Source: CAVPEV01 sp963703555 (GTDB taxonomy: Bacteria; Actinomycetota; Actinomycetes; Actinomycetales; Cellulomonadaceae). From it: a DNA stretch of 64,000 nt. Positions 52,032 through 59,955 of this stretch are shown piece after piece. The translations under genes were made by a program, and so were the position numbers. The stretch lies in the NCBI GenBank assembly GCA_963703555.1, contig CAVPEV010000048.1, forward strand, positions 62,001 through 126,000, in the 5' to 3' direction. The notes under the pieces were generated by a model, which did not search any database, was not told the origin of the DNA, and saw only the letters and a list, made by a program, of their open reading frames with translations. How positions within the stretch are numbered: the first letter of the stretch is position 1; every line of letters begins with the position of its first letter.

Positions 52032-52730
52032 ATGGCCCTCGGTCAGGTGTCGGCAGGTGAGCCCTGCGTGTCGTTGGTCCCGCTCTTCGCGGGGCTGACG
52101 CGGGAGCAGCAGGCAGACGTGGCGACCCTCGCCCGCCCGGTCACCGTGGGGCCCGGCGAGATCTTCGTACGGGCTGGTGCGCGGCACGCGCCCCTGTTCG
52201 TGGTGCATTCGGGGATGGTGAAGCTCTCCCGCACGACGGCCGACGGCAGGAGCACGACCCTGCAGGTCCTCGGCCCGGGCGAGGTCGGCGGACAGACGTG
52301 GCTCCTCACCGGCGAGCGGCCCGAGAACGACGTGGTCGCCCTGGAGGCTGTGCGGATGTGCGTCTTCGCCCCGGCCGCGCTGGACACCATCGTCAGACAG
52401 TTCCCGAGCGTCGCGGTCGCCCTGCTGCGGTCGCTGGCCGTGCGGCTGGACTCCGCGGAGCGGATGCTCACCGCCAGGACCCTCGCCGACGTGGGCGCGC
52501 GACTGGCGGCCTACCTCCTGGACTGCCCCACCACGTGGGGCGCTGGGGCCGCCGTGACAGCGCACCTGCCGATGGCCAAGAAGGACATCGCCACCTTCCT
52601 CGGAACCTCGCCCGAGACCGTCAGCCGGCGGCTCAGGGCCTTCGAGCACGAGGGCCTCATCCAGGTGCGCGGCATGGACGTCGACATACGGGATCCAGTC
52701 GGACTCGAGCTGCGCGCTCGCGGCGCTTGA
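52032..52730 (+). CDS. Crp/Fnr-family transcriptional regulator
   Basis: A 232-residue regulator. The cyclic-nucleotide-binding-like beta-barrel lies at about 12-125 (FVRAGARHAPLFVVHSGMVK, LQVLGPGEVGGQTWLLTGER), then the dimer helix, then a Crp-type helix-turn-helix at about 175-210 (MAKKDIATFLGTSPETVSRR). The recognition helix carries the E-SR pattern of FNR-like proteins that read TTGAC half sites. It lacks the four-Cys set of oxygen-sensing Fnr, so another signal (haem, nitric oxide, redox) is likely. An FNR-type site overlaps its stop codon and serves the next operon. Confidence 0.92.
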   Translation: MALGQVSAGEPCVSLVPLFAGLTREQQADVATLARPVTVGPGEIFVRAGARHAPLFVVHSGMVKLSRTTADGRSTTLQVLGPGEVGGQTWLLTGERPENDVVALEAVRMCVFAPAALDTIVRQFPSVAVALLRSLAVRLDSAERMLTARTLADVGARLAAYLLDCPTTWGAGAAVTAHLPMAKKDIATFLGTSPETVSRRLRAFEHEGLIQVRGMDVDIRDPVGLELRARGA

Positions 52731-52740
52731 CGCAGGTCAA
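52727..52740 (+). promoter_or_regulatory. FNR/CRP-type binding site of the DUF6448-sodX operon
   Basis: TTGAC-GCAG-GTCAA is a perfect palindrome of the FNR/DNR type. A TACCTT -10-like box lies at 52763-52768; a start point 7 bases later puts the centre of the site at about -41.5, the class II activation position. It is 57 bp ahead of the DUF6448 start codon. The adjacent Crp/Fnr protein is the obvious candidate activator. Confidence 0.8.
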
Positions 52741-52796
52741 GGCGGCGCGGCGGGTTTCCTCCTACCTTCGAAATTCCACGACACACGGAGGAAACC

Positions 52797-53348
52797 ATGA
52801 ACATCACCACGCTGCTCGGCTTGTTCGTCCGCACCGCGTCCGCCCACTGCGACACCGAGGACGGTCCCGCGGTCACCGACGGCCGTCGCGCCCTGGAGAC
52901 GGGCAATGTCAACATCGCTGTCAAGTGGGTCCACCCGGGCGACGAGGAGGAAGTGCGGGACGCGTTCACCCGCGCCGTCGCCGTACGGGATCTGTCGCCG
53001 GATGCGCGCGACGTGGCCGACCGCTACTTCCTCGACGTCCTGATCCGGGTCCACCGCGCCGGCGAGGGCGCCGGTTTCGACGGCATCAAGCCCACCGGTG
53101 CGTATGTGCCCCCGCAGGTCGTCGCCGCCGACGAGGCGCTGTCGATCGGCCGCATCGACCCGCTGCGCGGGCTCGTGGATGACGAGCGCTGGGACGAGCT
53201 GGAGCGCAGGTTCGACCGGGCGGTGGCGCTGAAGGGCTTCGACGTCGACGACCTGGCTGCCGCCCGGCAGTACATGGCGGCATACGTCGCATTCTTCACG
53301 TACGCCGAGGGTCACGACCACGACCACCAGCACGCCCACGCGCACTGA
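52797..53348 (+). CDS. DUF6448 protein with Ni-SOD-like His-Cys-Asp mature N-terminus
   Basis: A 183-residue protein matching DUF6448. The first 16 residues (MNITTLLGLFVRTASA) are a short leader; cutting after Ala16 would expose His17-Cys18-Asp19 in HCDTEDGPAVTDG. Nickel superoxide dismutase (SodN) has a leader of similar length ending SA and a mature start HCDLPCG. The spacing to Gly is identical, with the second SodN Cys replaced by Asp22. The body is helical and the tail HDHDHQHAHAH could bind metal. The next gene is a SodX-like peptidase. ATG 52797 has ACGGAGG 5 bases upstream. Metal binding and N-terminal cleavage are inferred; the enzyme's reaction is unknown. Confidence 0.8.
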   Translation: MNITTLLGLFVRTASAHCDTEDGPAVTDGRRALETGNVNIAVKWVHPGDEEEVRDAFTRAVAVRDLSPDARDVADRYFLDVLIRVHRAGEGAGFDGIKPTGAYVPPQVVAADEALSIGRIDPLRGLVDDERWDELERRFDRAVALKGFDVDDLAAARQYMAAYVAFFTYAEGHDHDHQHAHAH

Positions 53349-53743
53349 TGTGGTGGCTGACCCGGGTGCGGTCGCACTCGATGGCACCCACCCTGAGGGA
53401 CGGTCAGTTCGTGCTCACCAGGTCGCTCCGGCCGGCTCACGCAGTCGGGCGGGGTGACCTGGTCGTCCTGGACTCCCCGGTCGAACCGGACCACCACGTG
53501 GTCAAGCGGGTCGTCGGGCTGCCCGGTGAGAAGGTCACCTTCGACGCGGGCCGCGTGAGCATCGACGGCCGGCCCCTGCCGGAGCCCTACGCGAGTCGGT
53601 CGGTGTTCCGCGGGGAGTACGACGTGCCGCCCGGGCACTTCCTCGTCCTCGGCGACAACCGGGACGCCTCCAGCGACAGCCGCTCCTGGAGCCGCCCCTA
53701 CCCGCCCCGAGCCGCCATACGCGGACGGCTGGTGCGACGCTGA
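53348..53743 (+). CDS. sodX: S26 signal peptidase of the nickel-SOD maturation (SodX) type
   Basis: A 131-residue S26-family peptidase. The catalytic Ser is in RSHSMAPTL (residue 11), the catalytic Lys in HHVVKRVVGLPGE (about 54), and the conserved end is LGDNRDASSDSRSW. It lacks a clear membrane anchor, as do SodX proteins, which remove the SodN leader. It starts within the stop codon of the DUF6448 gene (TGATG), so both proteins are made together, and no sodN is present in the window. The natural substrate is therefore probably the DUF6448 protein. Confidence 0.85.
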   Translation: MWWLTRVRSHSMAPTLRDGQFVLTRSLRPAHAVGRGDLVVLDSPVEPDHHVVKRVVGLPGEKVTFDAGRVSIDGRPLPEPYASRSVFRGEYDVPPGHFLVLGDNRDASSDSRSWSRPYPPRAAIRGRLVRR

Positions 53744-53883
53744 ACCGCCGGATCCGGCTGCCTCGCCCCAGGATCCGCCGCACATCATGTGCCACGCGGG
53801 CACAGGCGAGCGCCCCTCGGTCGAGGAGGTCGGCGGCGTTCACGCGACGAGTGTCGCGAGGGGGGCTCAGCGACGGAGGGGGC

Positions 53884-54879
53884 TCAGCGACCGAGCTGGG
53901 CGTACTTCGCCTCGGTGGCGTCCTTCTGCGGGCGCCACCAGGCCTCGTTGGCGCGATACCAGTCGATGGTCGCCGCCAGCCCGTCGCGGAACGTCGTGTA
54001 CTGCGGGGTCCAGCCGAGCTCGTCGCGCAACTTGGCCGCGTCGATCGCGTAGCGCAGGTCGTGGCCGGGGCGGTCGCCGACCAGGTCGTACGCATCGGCC
54101 CGCTGCCCCATCAGCTCGAGGATCGTCTCGACGACGGTCTTGTTGTCCTGCTCGCCGTCGGCGCCGATGAGGTAGGTCTCGCCGATCCGGCCCTTCTCGA
54201 GGATCGTCCACACCGCGGCGTTGTGGTCGTCGACGTGGATCCAGTCGCGCACGTTCGCCCCGGTGCCGTAGAGCTTGGGCCGCACCCCGTCGAGGACGTT
54301 GGTGATCTGGCGCGGGATGAACTTCTCGACGTGCTGGTACGGGCCGTAGTTGTTCGAGCAGTTGGAGATCGTCGCGCGCACGCCGAAGCTGCGCACCCAG
54401 GCGCGGACCAGCAGGTCGCTGCCGGCCTTCGTCGAGCTGTACGGGGAGGACGGGTTGTACGGCGTCGTCGGCGTGAACTTCGCCGGGTCGTCGAGCTCGA
54501 GGTCGCCGTAGACCTCGTCGGTCGAGATGTGGTGGAAGCGCACGTCGTAGCGGCGGACGGCCTCGAGCAGCTGGTAGGTGCCGATGAGGTTGGTGCGGAC
54601 GAAGGGCCATGGGTCGTGGAGGCAGTTGTCGTTGTGCGACTCGGCGGCGAAGTGGACCACGGCGTCCGCCTGCTTGACGAGCTGGTCGACGATGTCCGGG
54701 TCGGCGACGTCACCCTTGGCGAAGACGACCTTGCCCTCGACGGGGCCGAGGCTGTGCTCGTCGCCGGCGTAGGTCAGCGCGTCCAGGACGGTGACCTGGA
54801 CGTCCGGGTGGTCGCGGACCGTGTGGTGGACGAAGTTGGAGCCGATGAAGCCGGCTCCGCCGGTGACGAGCAGGTGCAT
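53884..54879 (-). CDS. rmlB: dTDP-glucose 4,6-dehydratase
   Basis: A 331-residue extended SDR enzyme. NAD motif VTGGAGFIGSN at residues 5-15; catalytic segment STDEVYGDL; YxxxK pair in SPYSSTKAGSDLL (Tyr and Lys about 150-155); NNYGPYQHVEKFIPRQI and RDWIHVDDHNAA are RmlB hallmarks. It makes dTDP-4-keto-6-deoxyglucose, the branch point to rhamnose and related sugars of surface polymers. The rest of the rml set is not in the window. A TAGCAT -10 box lies at 54913-54918 and GAGG 6 bases before the ATG. Confidence 0.95.
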   Translation of the reverse strand: MHLLVTGGAGFIGSNFVHHTVRDHPDVQVTVLDALTYAGDEHSLGPVEGKVVFAKGDVADPDIVDQLVKQADAVVHFAAESHNDNCLHDPWPFVRTNLIGTYQLLEAVRRYDVRFHHISTDEVYGDLELDDPAKFTPTTPYNPSSPYSSTKAGSDLLVRAWVRSFGVRATISNCSNNYGPYQHVEKFIPRQITNVLDGVRPKLYGTGANVRDWIHVDDHNAAVWTILEKGRIGETYLIGADGEQDNKTVVETILELMGQRADAYDLVGDRPGHDLRYAIDAAKLRDELGWTPQYTTFRDGLAATIDWYRANEAWWRPQKDATEAKYAQLGR

Positions 54880-55054
54880 GCGGACCTCGGCAGGTTCGGG
54901 AAATGACGAGGCGATGCTAGCGGCTGGGGTGCGCTGTCCGAGATGTCCCGATACCGGTCGGTCAATGCCCGACAGGGCCGGGAGTGGTCCTTGACGCCTC
55001 ACACGCCGGCCGTGACGCTTGAACTCGGACCTGTCGCCGATCGAAGGCGGTTTC

Positions 55055-56956
55055 GTGGTGCGTTCGTGTTTTGCAGCCGTGGCCGCCGCACTCATGCTCG
55101 GGGTGGGCGCGCTGCCCGGGGCGACGGCGCCCCCGCAGCCTGCGGCCGCCGTCCGGACCGGTGCCGTCCCGCCGGCGCCGCCCGACTCGGTGGTGGTCCA
55201 GGAGGTCGCGCTCGATGTCGAGGCGGATCCGAGCGGGGCGTTCGCCGCGCCGGCCGAACCGAGCCCGGACGCCCCGTCTTCGGGCCAGCCGGTGGTCGAC
55301 CCTCTCGCCGAGCCCGTCGTCGCGCAGCCGGGCGGCGCCTCGGACGGCCGGGTGGACACGCCGCCGATCGACGCGTCGCAGGTCGACACGCTCGGTGTCA
55401 CCTGGCCCAAGGGGACCCCGGCCGACGTCCTGGACCCGCAGATCCGGATGCGCGCGGACGGGCGGTGGTCCGACTGGACGCCGCTCGACTCCGACATTGC
55501 GCCCGACGAGGGCACGGCCGACGCCCGCACGGTGCGCGACGGCACCGACTCGGTGTGGGTCGGCGACGCCGACGCCGTCCAGCTGTCGTTCGCGGCGACG
55601 CCCGAGGGCGGCCCCGACGACATGCAGATCGCGCTGGTCAGGCCGGCGGACGCCGTCGAAGCGGGCGGCTCCGGGGCCACGGTCAGCCCGGCGGCCTTCG
55701 TCGCGTCCCGGGGCGAGGTGCGGTCCGCGGCGGCCACGAACGCCCCCGCGGTGATCAGCCGCGGGGACTGGGGTGCCCGGCCCGAGGCGTGCACACCGGA
55801 CGTCGCCTTCGGCCTCGTCGGCGCCGTGGTCCACCACACGGCCGGCTCCAACTCGTACGCTACGGTGGCCCAGGCCATGGCCCAGATCAGGGGCGACCAG
55901 GCGTACCACATCGACGGTCGCGGCTGGTGCGACATCGGCTACAACTTCGTCGTCGACAAGTGGGGGAACATCTACGAGGGCCGGGCGAACAGCCTGACGC
56001 AGCCCGTCATCGGCGTGCATGCCGGCGGCTTCAACACCGGGACCGTCGGCGTTGCGATGCTCGGCGACTACTCGACGGTCGCGCCGTCCGCTGCAGAACT
56101 GGATGCCGTGGCCCGGGTCATCGGCTACCTCCTCGGCGCCTACGGTCGCAACCCGGACGGGCTCGTGACGTACACGACCCTAGGCGGCGAGAACTCGCGG
56201 TTCACTCCCGGGACGACCCTCACCTTGCCGGTCGTCATGGGCCATCGCGACGTCGCGTACACCGCGTGCCCGGGGAATCTCGGGTACGCGGCTCTCCCAT
56301 GGATCCGCGTCAGGGCGCGGCAGATCGCGTACTCCGAACCACTGGTCCGCGCGCTGTACGCGGACATGCTGCAGCGCGATGTCGATCCGACGGGGTTGTC
56401 GACCTGGAGTGCCGCGCTCCTCGGCGGGACGGGTGCGAGCTTCCTCGGCGACCAGATCGCCCACAGCGCCGAGTACGTCCAGCGGCGCGTTGCCGACGCG
56501 TACGCCCAGGTTCTCGGGCGCGATCCGGACCCGACCGGGATGGCCACGTGGAGCGCCGCGATCATGTCCGGCCGGCTGCGGGTGGAGGATCTGCGAGGCC
56601 AGCTGATCCAGAGCGACGAGTACTACGCGCGGGCCGGAGGCGCCGATGCGGCCTACGTCCAGGCGCTGTATCGCGACATCCTGCACCGGGACCCGGCCCC
56701 CGAGGAGGTGGCCGGCTGGGTGGCGCAGATCGCACCGCGCGGGCGTGGTGTCGTGAGCAACGGGGTGTGGCGGTCTCTCGAGAGCGCGCAGCTACGGGTG
56801 AGCGAGGCGTTCAGAACCTACCTCGGGCGGACGGCTGACCCGACGGGCTTGTCCACCTGGGCGCCGTACTGGCAAGCGCACGGCGAGGACGCGCTGCGCG
56901 CGATGGTCATCGGCAGCGATGAGTACCTGTCCCGGGCGTCCGCTCGCTTCCTCTGA
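55055..56956 (+). CDS. Secreted PGRP-type N-acetylmuramoyl-L-alanine amidase with DUF4214 repeats
   Basis: A 633-residue exported protein. Signal peptide 1-26 (VRSCFAAVAAALMLGVGALP); a Pro/Ala-rich linker; a beta-rich region with WSDWTPLDSD; then the PGRP/amidase_2 domain at about 230-400 with zinc ligands in VVHHTAGSNSY and MGHRDVAYTACPG. Four DUF4214-like repeats (LYADMLQRDVDPTGLSTW and similar) fill the last 210 residues. It would cut the amide between muramic acid and the stem peptide in the cell wall; the repeats may bind surface polymer. GTG 55055 has GAAGGCGG upstream; a further TTG at 55019 is in frame. Confidence 0.9.
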   Translation: MVRSCFAAVAAALMLGVGALPGATAPPQPAAAVRTGAVPPAPPDSVVVQEVALDVEADPSGAFAAPAEPSPDAPSSGQPVVDPLAEPVVAQPGGASDGRVDTPPIDASQVDTLGVTWPKGTPADVLDPQIRMRADGRWSDWTPLDSDIAPDEGTADARTVRDGTDSVWVGDADAVQLSFAATPEGGPDDMQIALVRPADAVEAGGSGATVSPAAFVASRGEVRSAAATNAPAVISRGDWGARPEACTPDVAFGLVGAVVHHTAGSNSYATVAQAMAQIRGDQAYHIDGRGWCDIGYNFVVDKWGNIYEGRANSLTQPVIGVHAGGFNTGTVGVAMLGDYSTVAPSAAELDAVARVIGYLLGAYGRNPDGLVTYTTLGGENSRFTPGTTLTLPVVMGHRDVAYTACPGNLGYAALPWIRVRARQIAYSEPLVRALYADMLQRDVDPTGLSTWSAALLGGTGASFLGDQIAHSAEYVQRRVADAYAQVLGRDPDPTGMATWSAAIMSGRLRVEDLRGQLIQSDEYYARAGGADAAYVQALYRDILHRDPAPEEVAGWVAQIAPRGRGVVSNGVWRSLESAQLRVSEAFRTYLGRTADPTGLSTWAPYWQAHGEDALRAMVIGSDEYLSRASARFL

Positions 56957-57054
56957 GCCGCGGCGAGCGGCCGTGGTGCCGGTGAGGGGTAGATAGACTA
57001 CCGCGGGTTCCACCGCAGCCGGTGGTCGCCAGCCAGTCGTTGAGGGGATGCCGA

Positions 57055-58107
57055 GTGTCGAGCCATGCGCCGGACCTCTCGGTGGTGATCCCCTCCTACG
57101 ACAGCGCGCCGTACCTGCCGTCGACCCTCGACGCCTGTGCTGCGGCGATCGCGCGCACATCGTGGACGGCCGAGGTCATCGTGGTCGATGACGGGTCGAC
57201 CGACGGCACAGCCGCGCTTCTCCGGTCGATGGTCGAGTCATTCCCGGTACCGCTGACCGTGGTCAGCCAGCCGAACCGCGGCCGGTTCCTCGCCCGTTGG
57301 GCGGGGCTGGCCGAGGCGTCCGGCCGGCTGGTGCTGCTCCTGGACAGCCGGGTCCTTCTCGACGCGGACGCGCTGCGGACGGTAGAGTTGGCGTCAGCCG
57401 CGGACCCCGCCCTCGTCGTCTGGAACGGCCACGCAGTGACCGACCCGGCCGCGCCTCTCGTCGGGCACTTCTGGGAGGTGCCGGTCCACGTGTTCTGGGG
57501 CGGTTGGCTAGCCAAGCCACGTCCCGTGAGCTTCGGCCCGGCCGACTACAACCGGTACCCCAAGGGCGCTGGGGTATTCCTCGCGCCGCGCGAGGTGCTC
57601 GTCGCCGCGTGCCGCGATGCGTGGCCCGCGGCAGACGCCTCGCTGGCCAGCGACGACACCAAGGTGATCCGCGGCATCGCCGCGCACGTCCCGATTCACC
57701 TCGACCCCGGCTTCCGGGCGGTGTACCGACCGCGCGCCAACACCGGTGCGTTCGTGCGGCACAGCTTCGGCCGTGGGACGTTCTTCGTCGACAGCTTCGG
57801 GGGGACGTCCCTGGCGTGGTCGGGGGGCGCCATCCTGCTCGGGGTCGCACCTGTGGTCGCGCTCGCGCTGCTGGTGGGGCTCGTCGCCGTCGGGGCTGAA
57901 GCGCTGGCCGCCTGGCTCGTGCTCGCGGCCGTGCTGGCGGCACTGAGCCCCGCGGTGGTGGCGGCCGTGCGCGGTTGCCCGCGACGAGGGGTCGCCGCCT
58001 ACATGTGCTACCTGCCGGTGTTCGTGCTGCCGTACTGGCTCGGCCTCGTCCGCGGCCTCGTGGTGCACCGGAAGGTCCTCCTGGGTCGCACGGCGGTGGC
58101 GCGGTGA
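57055..58107 (+). CDS. Glycosyltransferase family 2 with C-terminal membrane helices
   Basis: A 350-residue GT-A enzyme. Nucleotide-binding start LSVVIPSYDSAPYLPSTL, EVIVVDDGSTDGT, and the RGRFLARWAGLAEASGRLVL segment before LLDSRVLLDADAL, which stands in for the DxD metal site. Two or three helices near the C-terminus anchor it in the membrane. GTG 57055 has GAGGGG upstream. Its stop overlaps the next start (GTGA). It probably builds a lipid-linked surface polysaccharide. Confidence 0.88.
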   Translation: MSSHAPDLSVVIPSYDSAPYLPSTLDACAAAIARTSWTAEVIVVDDGSTDGTAALLRSMVESFPVPLTVVSQPNRGRFLARWAGLAEASGRLVLLLDSRVLLDADALRTVELASAADPALVVWNGHAVTDPAAPLVGHFWEVPVHVFWGGWLAKPRPVSFGPADYNRYPKGAGVFLAPREVLVAACRDAWPAADASLASDDTKVIRGIAAHVPIHLDPGFRAVYRPRANTGAFVRHSFGRGTFFVDSFGGTSLAWSGGAILLGVAPVVALALLVGLVAVGAEALAAWLVLAAVLAALSPAVVAAVRGCPRRGVAAYMCYLPVFVLPYWLGLVRGLVVHRKVLLGRTAVAR

Positions 58108-59174
58108 TCGTCTTCTGCTACGGCACGACGGCCGAGGCGATCAAGCTCGGTCCCGTGATGCGGCGTCTCGATGCCCTCGGAGTCGCCTACCGGCAGTGGG
58201 TGACGTTCCAGCAGGCGGGCACGGTGCTCGACGCGCTCCCTGGGCTTGGTATCCCCGCCCCGGACGAGGTGCTCGCGGTCGGGCGGGGAGGCCGGCCCCT
58301 GCAAGGGCCGCTCGACGTACTGATCTGGCTCGGGCGGATCGGCGCCTGGACGGCGCGCCACCGCCGGCGGCTACGGGGGCGCCGCGGGCGCGACGTCGTC
58401 GTGGTCCACGGCGACACGATGACCAGCGTCGTCGGCGCGCTCATCGCCCGGGTCATGGGGATGGACAGCGCGCACGTCGAGGCTGGCCTCCGCTCGGGCA
58501 GCTGGCGGCACCCGTTCCCCGAGGAGGTGGACCGGCGGATCGTCGGCCGGCTCGCGACGGTGCACTACGCGCCGACCGAGGTCGCAGCTGGTCACCTCGT
58601 CGGGAGGGACGTCGTCATGACGCATGGCAACACCGTGATCGACGCGGTCCGCGACCGCGTTCGCGGTCCGTCGTCGCCTTCCGACGAGCGGCGATACGGC
58701 GTCGTGCTCCTGCATCGGTTCGAATTCCTCGGCAACGCCCACCTGGTGCGTCAGACGCTCCGGACGATCGTTGAGGACAGCCCGCACCGGGTCGTGATGG
58801 TTGTCGACGACCTGGCGCGACACTCGCTCGACGGCATGCTGCCGACACTTCCGGCCGACAGGATCGAGGTCGTGGACAAGATGCCCCACGCCCGATTCAC
58901 GGAGCTGATCTCCGGTGCCGCCTTCATCGTCACGGACAGCGGCGGGGTGCAGGAGGAGGCCGCCCTGCTCGGCGTGCCGACGTTGGTGCACCGACGCACG
59001 ACGGAGCGAGGCGAGGGCCTGGGTGCCAACGTGCTGCTCTCCGGGTGGGACATCGAGGTGCTGCGCGGATTTCTCGACGATGTCGACGCCCTGCGAACCG
59101 ACCCGCAGGACGACGGTGTCTCGCCGTCGCAGATCGTCGTCGACGATCTGCGACGGCGGGGATACGGGAACTGA
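58104..59174 (+). CDS. UDP-N-acetylglucosamine 2-epimerase-like enzyme
   Basis: A 356-residue protein of the WecB/GT-B-like epimerase family. VFCYGTTAEAIKLGPVMRRL corresponds to the usual GTRPEAIK start (here GTTAEAIK). VVVHGDTMTSVVGALIA, HVEAGLRSGSWRHPFPEEVD (the VEAG-LRS motif) and VTDSGGVQEEAALLGVPTLV are conserved. It would convert UDP-GlcNAc to UDP-ManNAc or act on a related sugar. The changed GTRP motif leaves the exact substrate open. It is coupled to the GT2 gene before it. Confidence 0.87.
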   Translation: MIVFCYGTTAEAIKLGPVMRRLDALGVAYRQWVTFQQAGTVLDALPGLGIPAPDEVLAVGRGGRPLQGPLDVLIWLGRIGAWTARHRRRLRGRRGRDVVVVHGDTMTSVVGALIARVMGMDSAHVEAGLRSGSWRHPFPEEVDRRIVGRLATVHYAPTEVAAGHLVGRDVVMTHGNTVIDAVRDRVRGPSSPSDERRYGVVLLHRFEFLGNAHLVRQTLRTIVEDSPHRVVMVVDDLARHSLDGMLPTLPADRIEVVDKMPHARFTELISGAAFIVTDSGGVQEEAALLGVPTLVHRRTTERGEGLGANVLLSGWDIEVLRGFLDDVDALRTDPQDDGVSPSQIVVDDLRRRGYGN

Positions 59175-59214
59175 GAACGCCGCCGTTGGCGTGCGGTCAC
59201 GAAGGTAAAGGGTC

Positions 59215-59955
59215 ATGAGAGCAGAACGAGCCGCGGTCAGCGTGGTGGTGCCCGCGTACCAGGAGGAGGCGAGCATCGCCCCCGCGCTGATCCGGCTGCT
59301 GAAGGTGCTGGACGCCGACGGTCGCCGGTACGAAGTCGTCGTGGTCTGCGACGGGTGCACGGACCGCACCGCCGAACTGGCCCGCGGGCTCGGGCGCGAC
59401 GAGGTGCGGGTCGTCGAGTACCAGCCGAACCAAGGCAAGGGGCACGCTCTCCAGACGGGGTTCGGGGCGACCGTTCACCCGCTCGTCGCATTCCTTGACG
59501 GTGACATGGACCTCGACCCGGTGGTGCTGCCCGACTATCTGCGCCGCATCGAGAGGGGCGATGCCGACGTGGTCGTCGGGTCGAAGGTCCACCCGGACTC
59601 GACGGTCAGCTACCCGTTGACGAGGCGAGTCGCAAGCAGGCTCTTCAAGATTGCGACCCGCCTGGTGCTCGGGCTCAACCTGGGGGACACTCAGACCGGC
59701 ATCAAGGCGATGCGACGCGACGCTGTCGCGGACCCGTTGGCGCACTGCTCGTCGCGTGGCTTCGCCTTCGACCTGGAGCTGCTCGCAAGACTGGTCGATC
59801 AGGACGTGCGGGTGGTCGAGGCGCCCGTCGTGCTCGAGTACGAGTTCACCTCGACGATGGGCCTCGGCGCCGCTCTCGAGGCGCTGCACGACCTCGTGGC
59901 GGTGGCCCGCCGCAGGCACGCGCTCGGCGCTCTGCACCATCGGGAGGCCGCGTGA
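59215..59955 (+). CDS. Glycosyltransferase family 2 (dolichyl/polyprenyl-phosphate sugar synthase-like)
   Basis: A 246-residue single-domain GT2. AVSVVVPAYQEEASIAPALI starts the nucleotide fold, NQGKGHALQTGFGA is the loop typical of polyprenyl-phosphate mannosyl/glucosyl synthases, and FLDGDMDLDP holds the DxD. NLGDTQTGIKAMRRDA is also typical. No membrane helices are present. It would charge a polyprenyl phosphate with a hexose. Its stop overlaps the flippase start. Confidence 0.9.
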   Translation: MRAERAAVSVVVPAYQEEASIAPALIRLLKVLDADGRRYEVVVVCDGCTDRTAELARGLGRDEVRVVEYQPNQGKGHALQTGFGATVHPLVAFLDGDMDLDPVVLPDYLRRIERGDADVVVGSKVHPDSTVSYPLTRRVASRLFKIATRLVLGLNLGDTQTGIKAMRRDAVADPLAHCSSRGFAFDLELLARLVDQDVRVVEAPVVLEYEFTSTMGLGAALEALHDLVAVARRRHALGALHHREAA

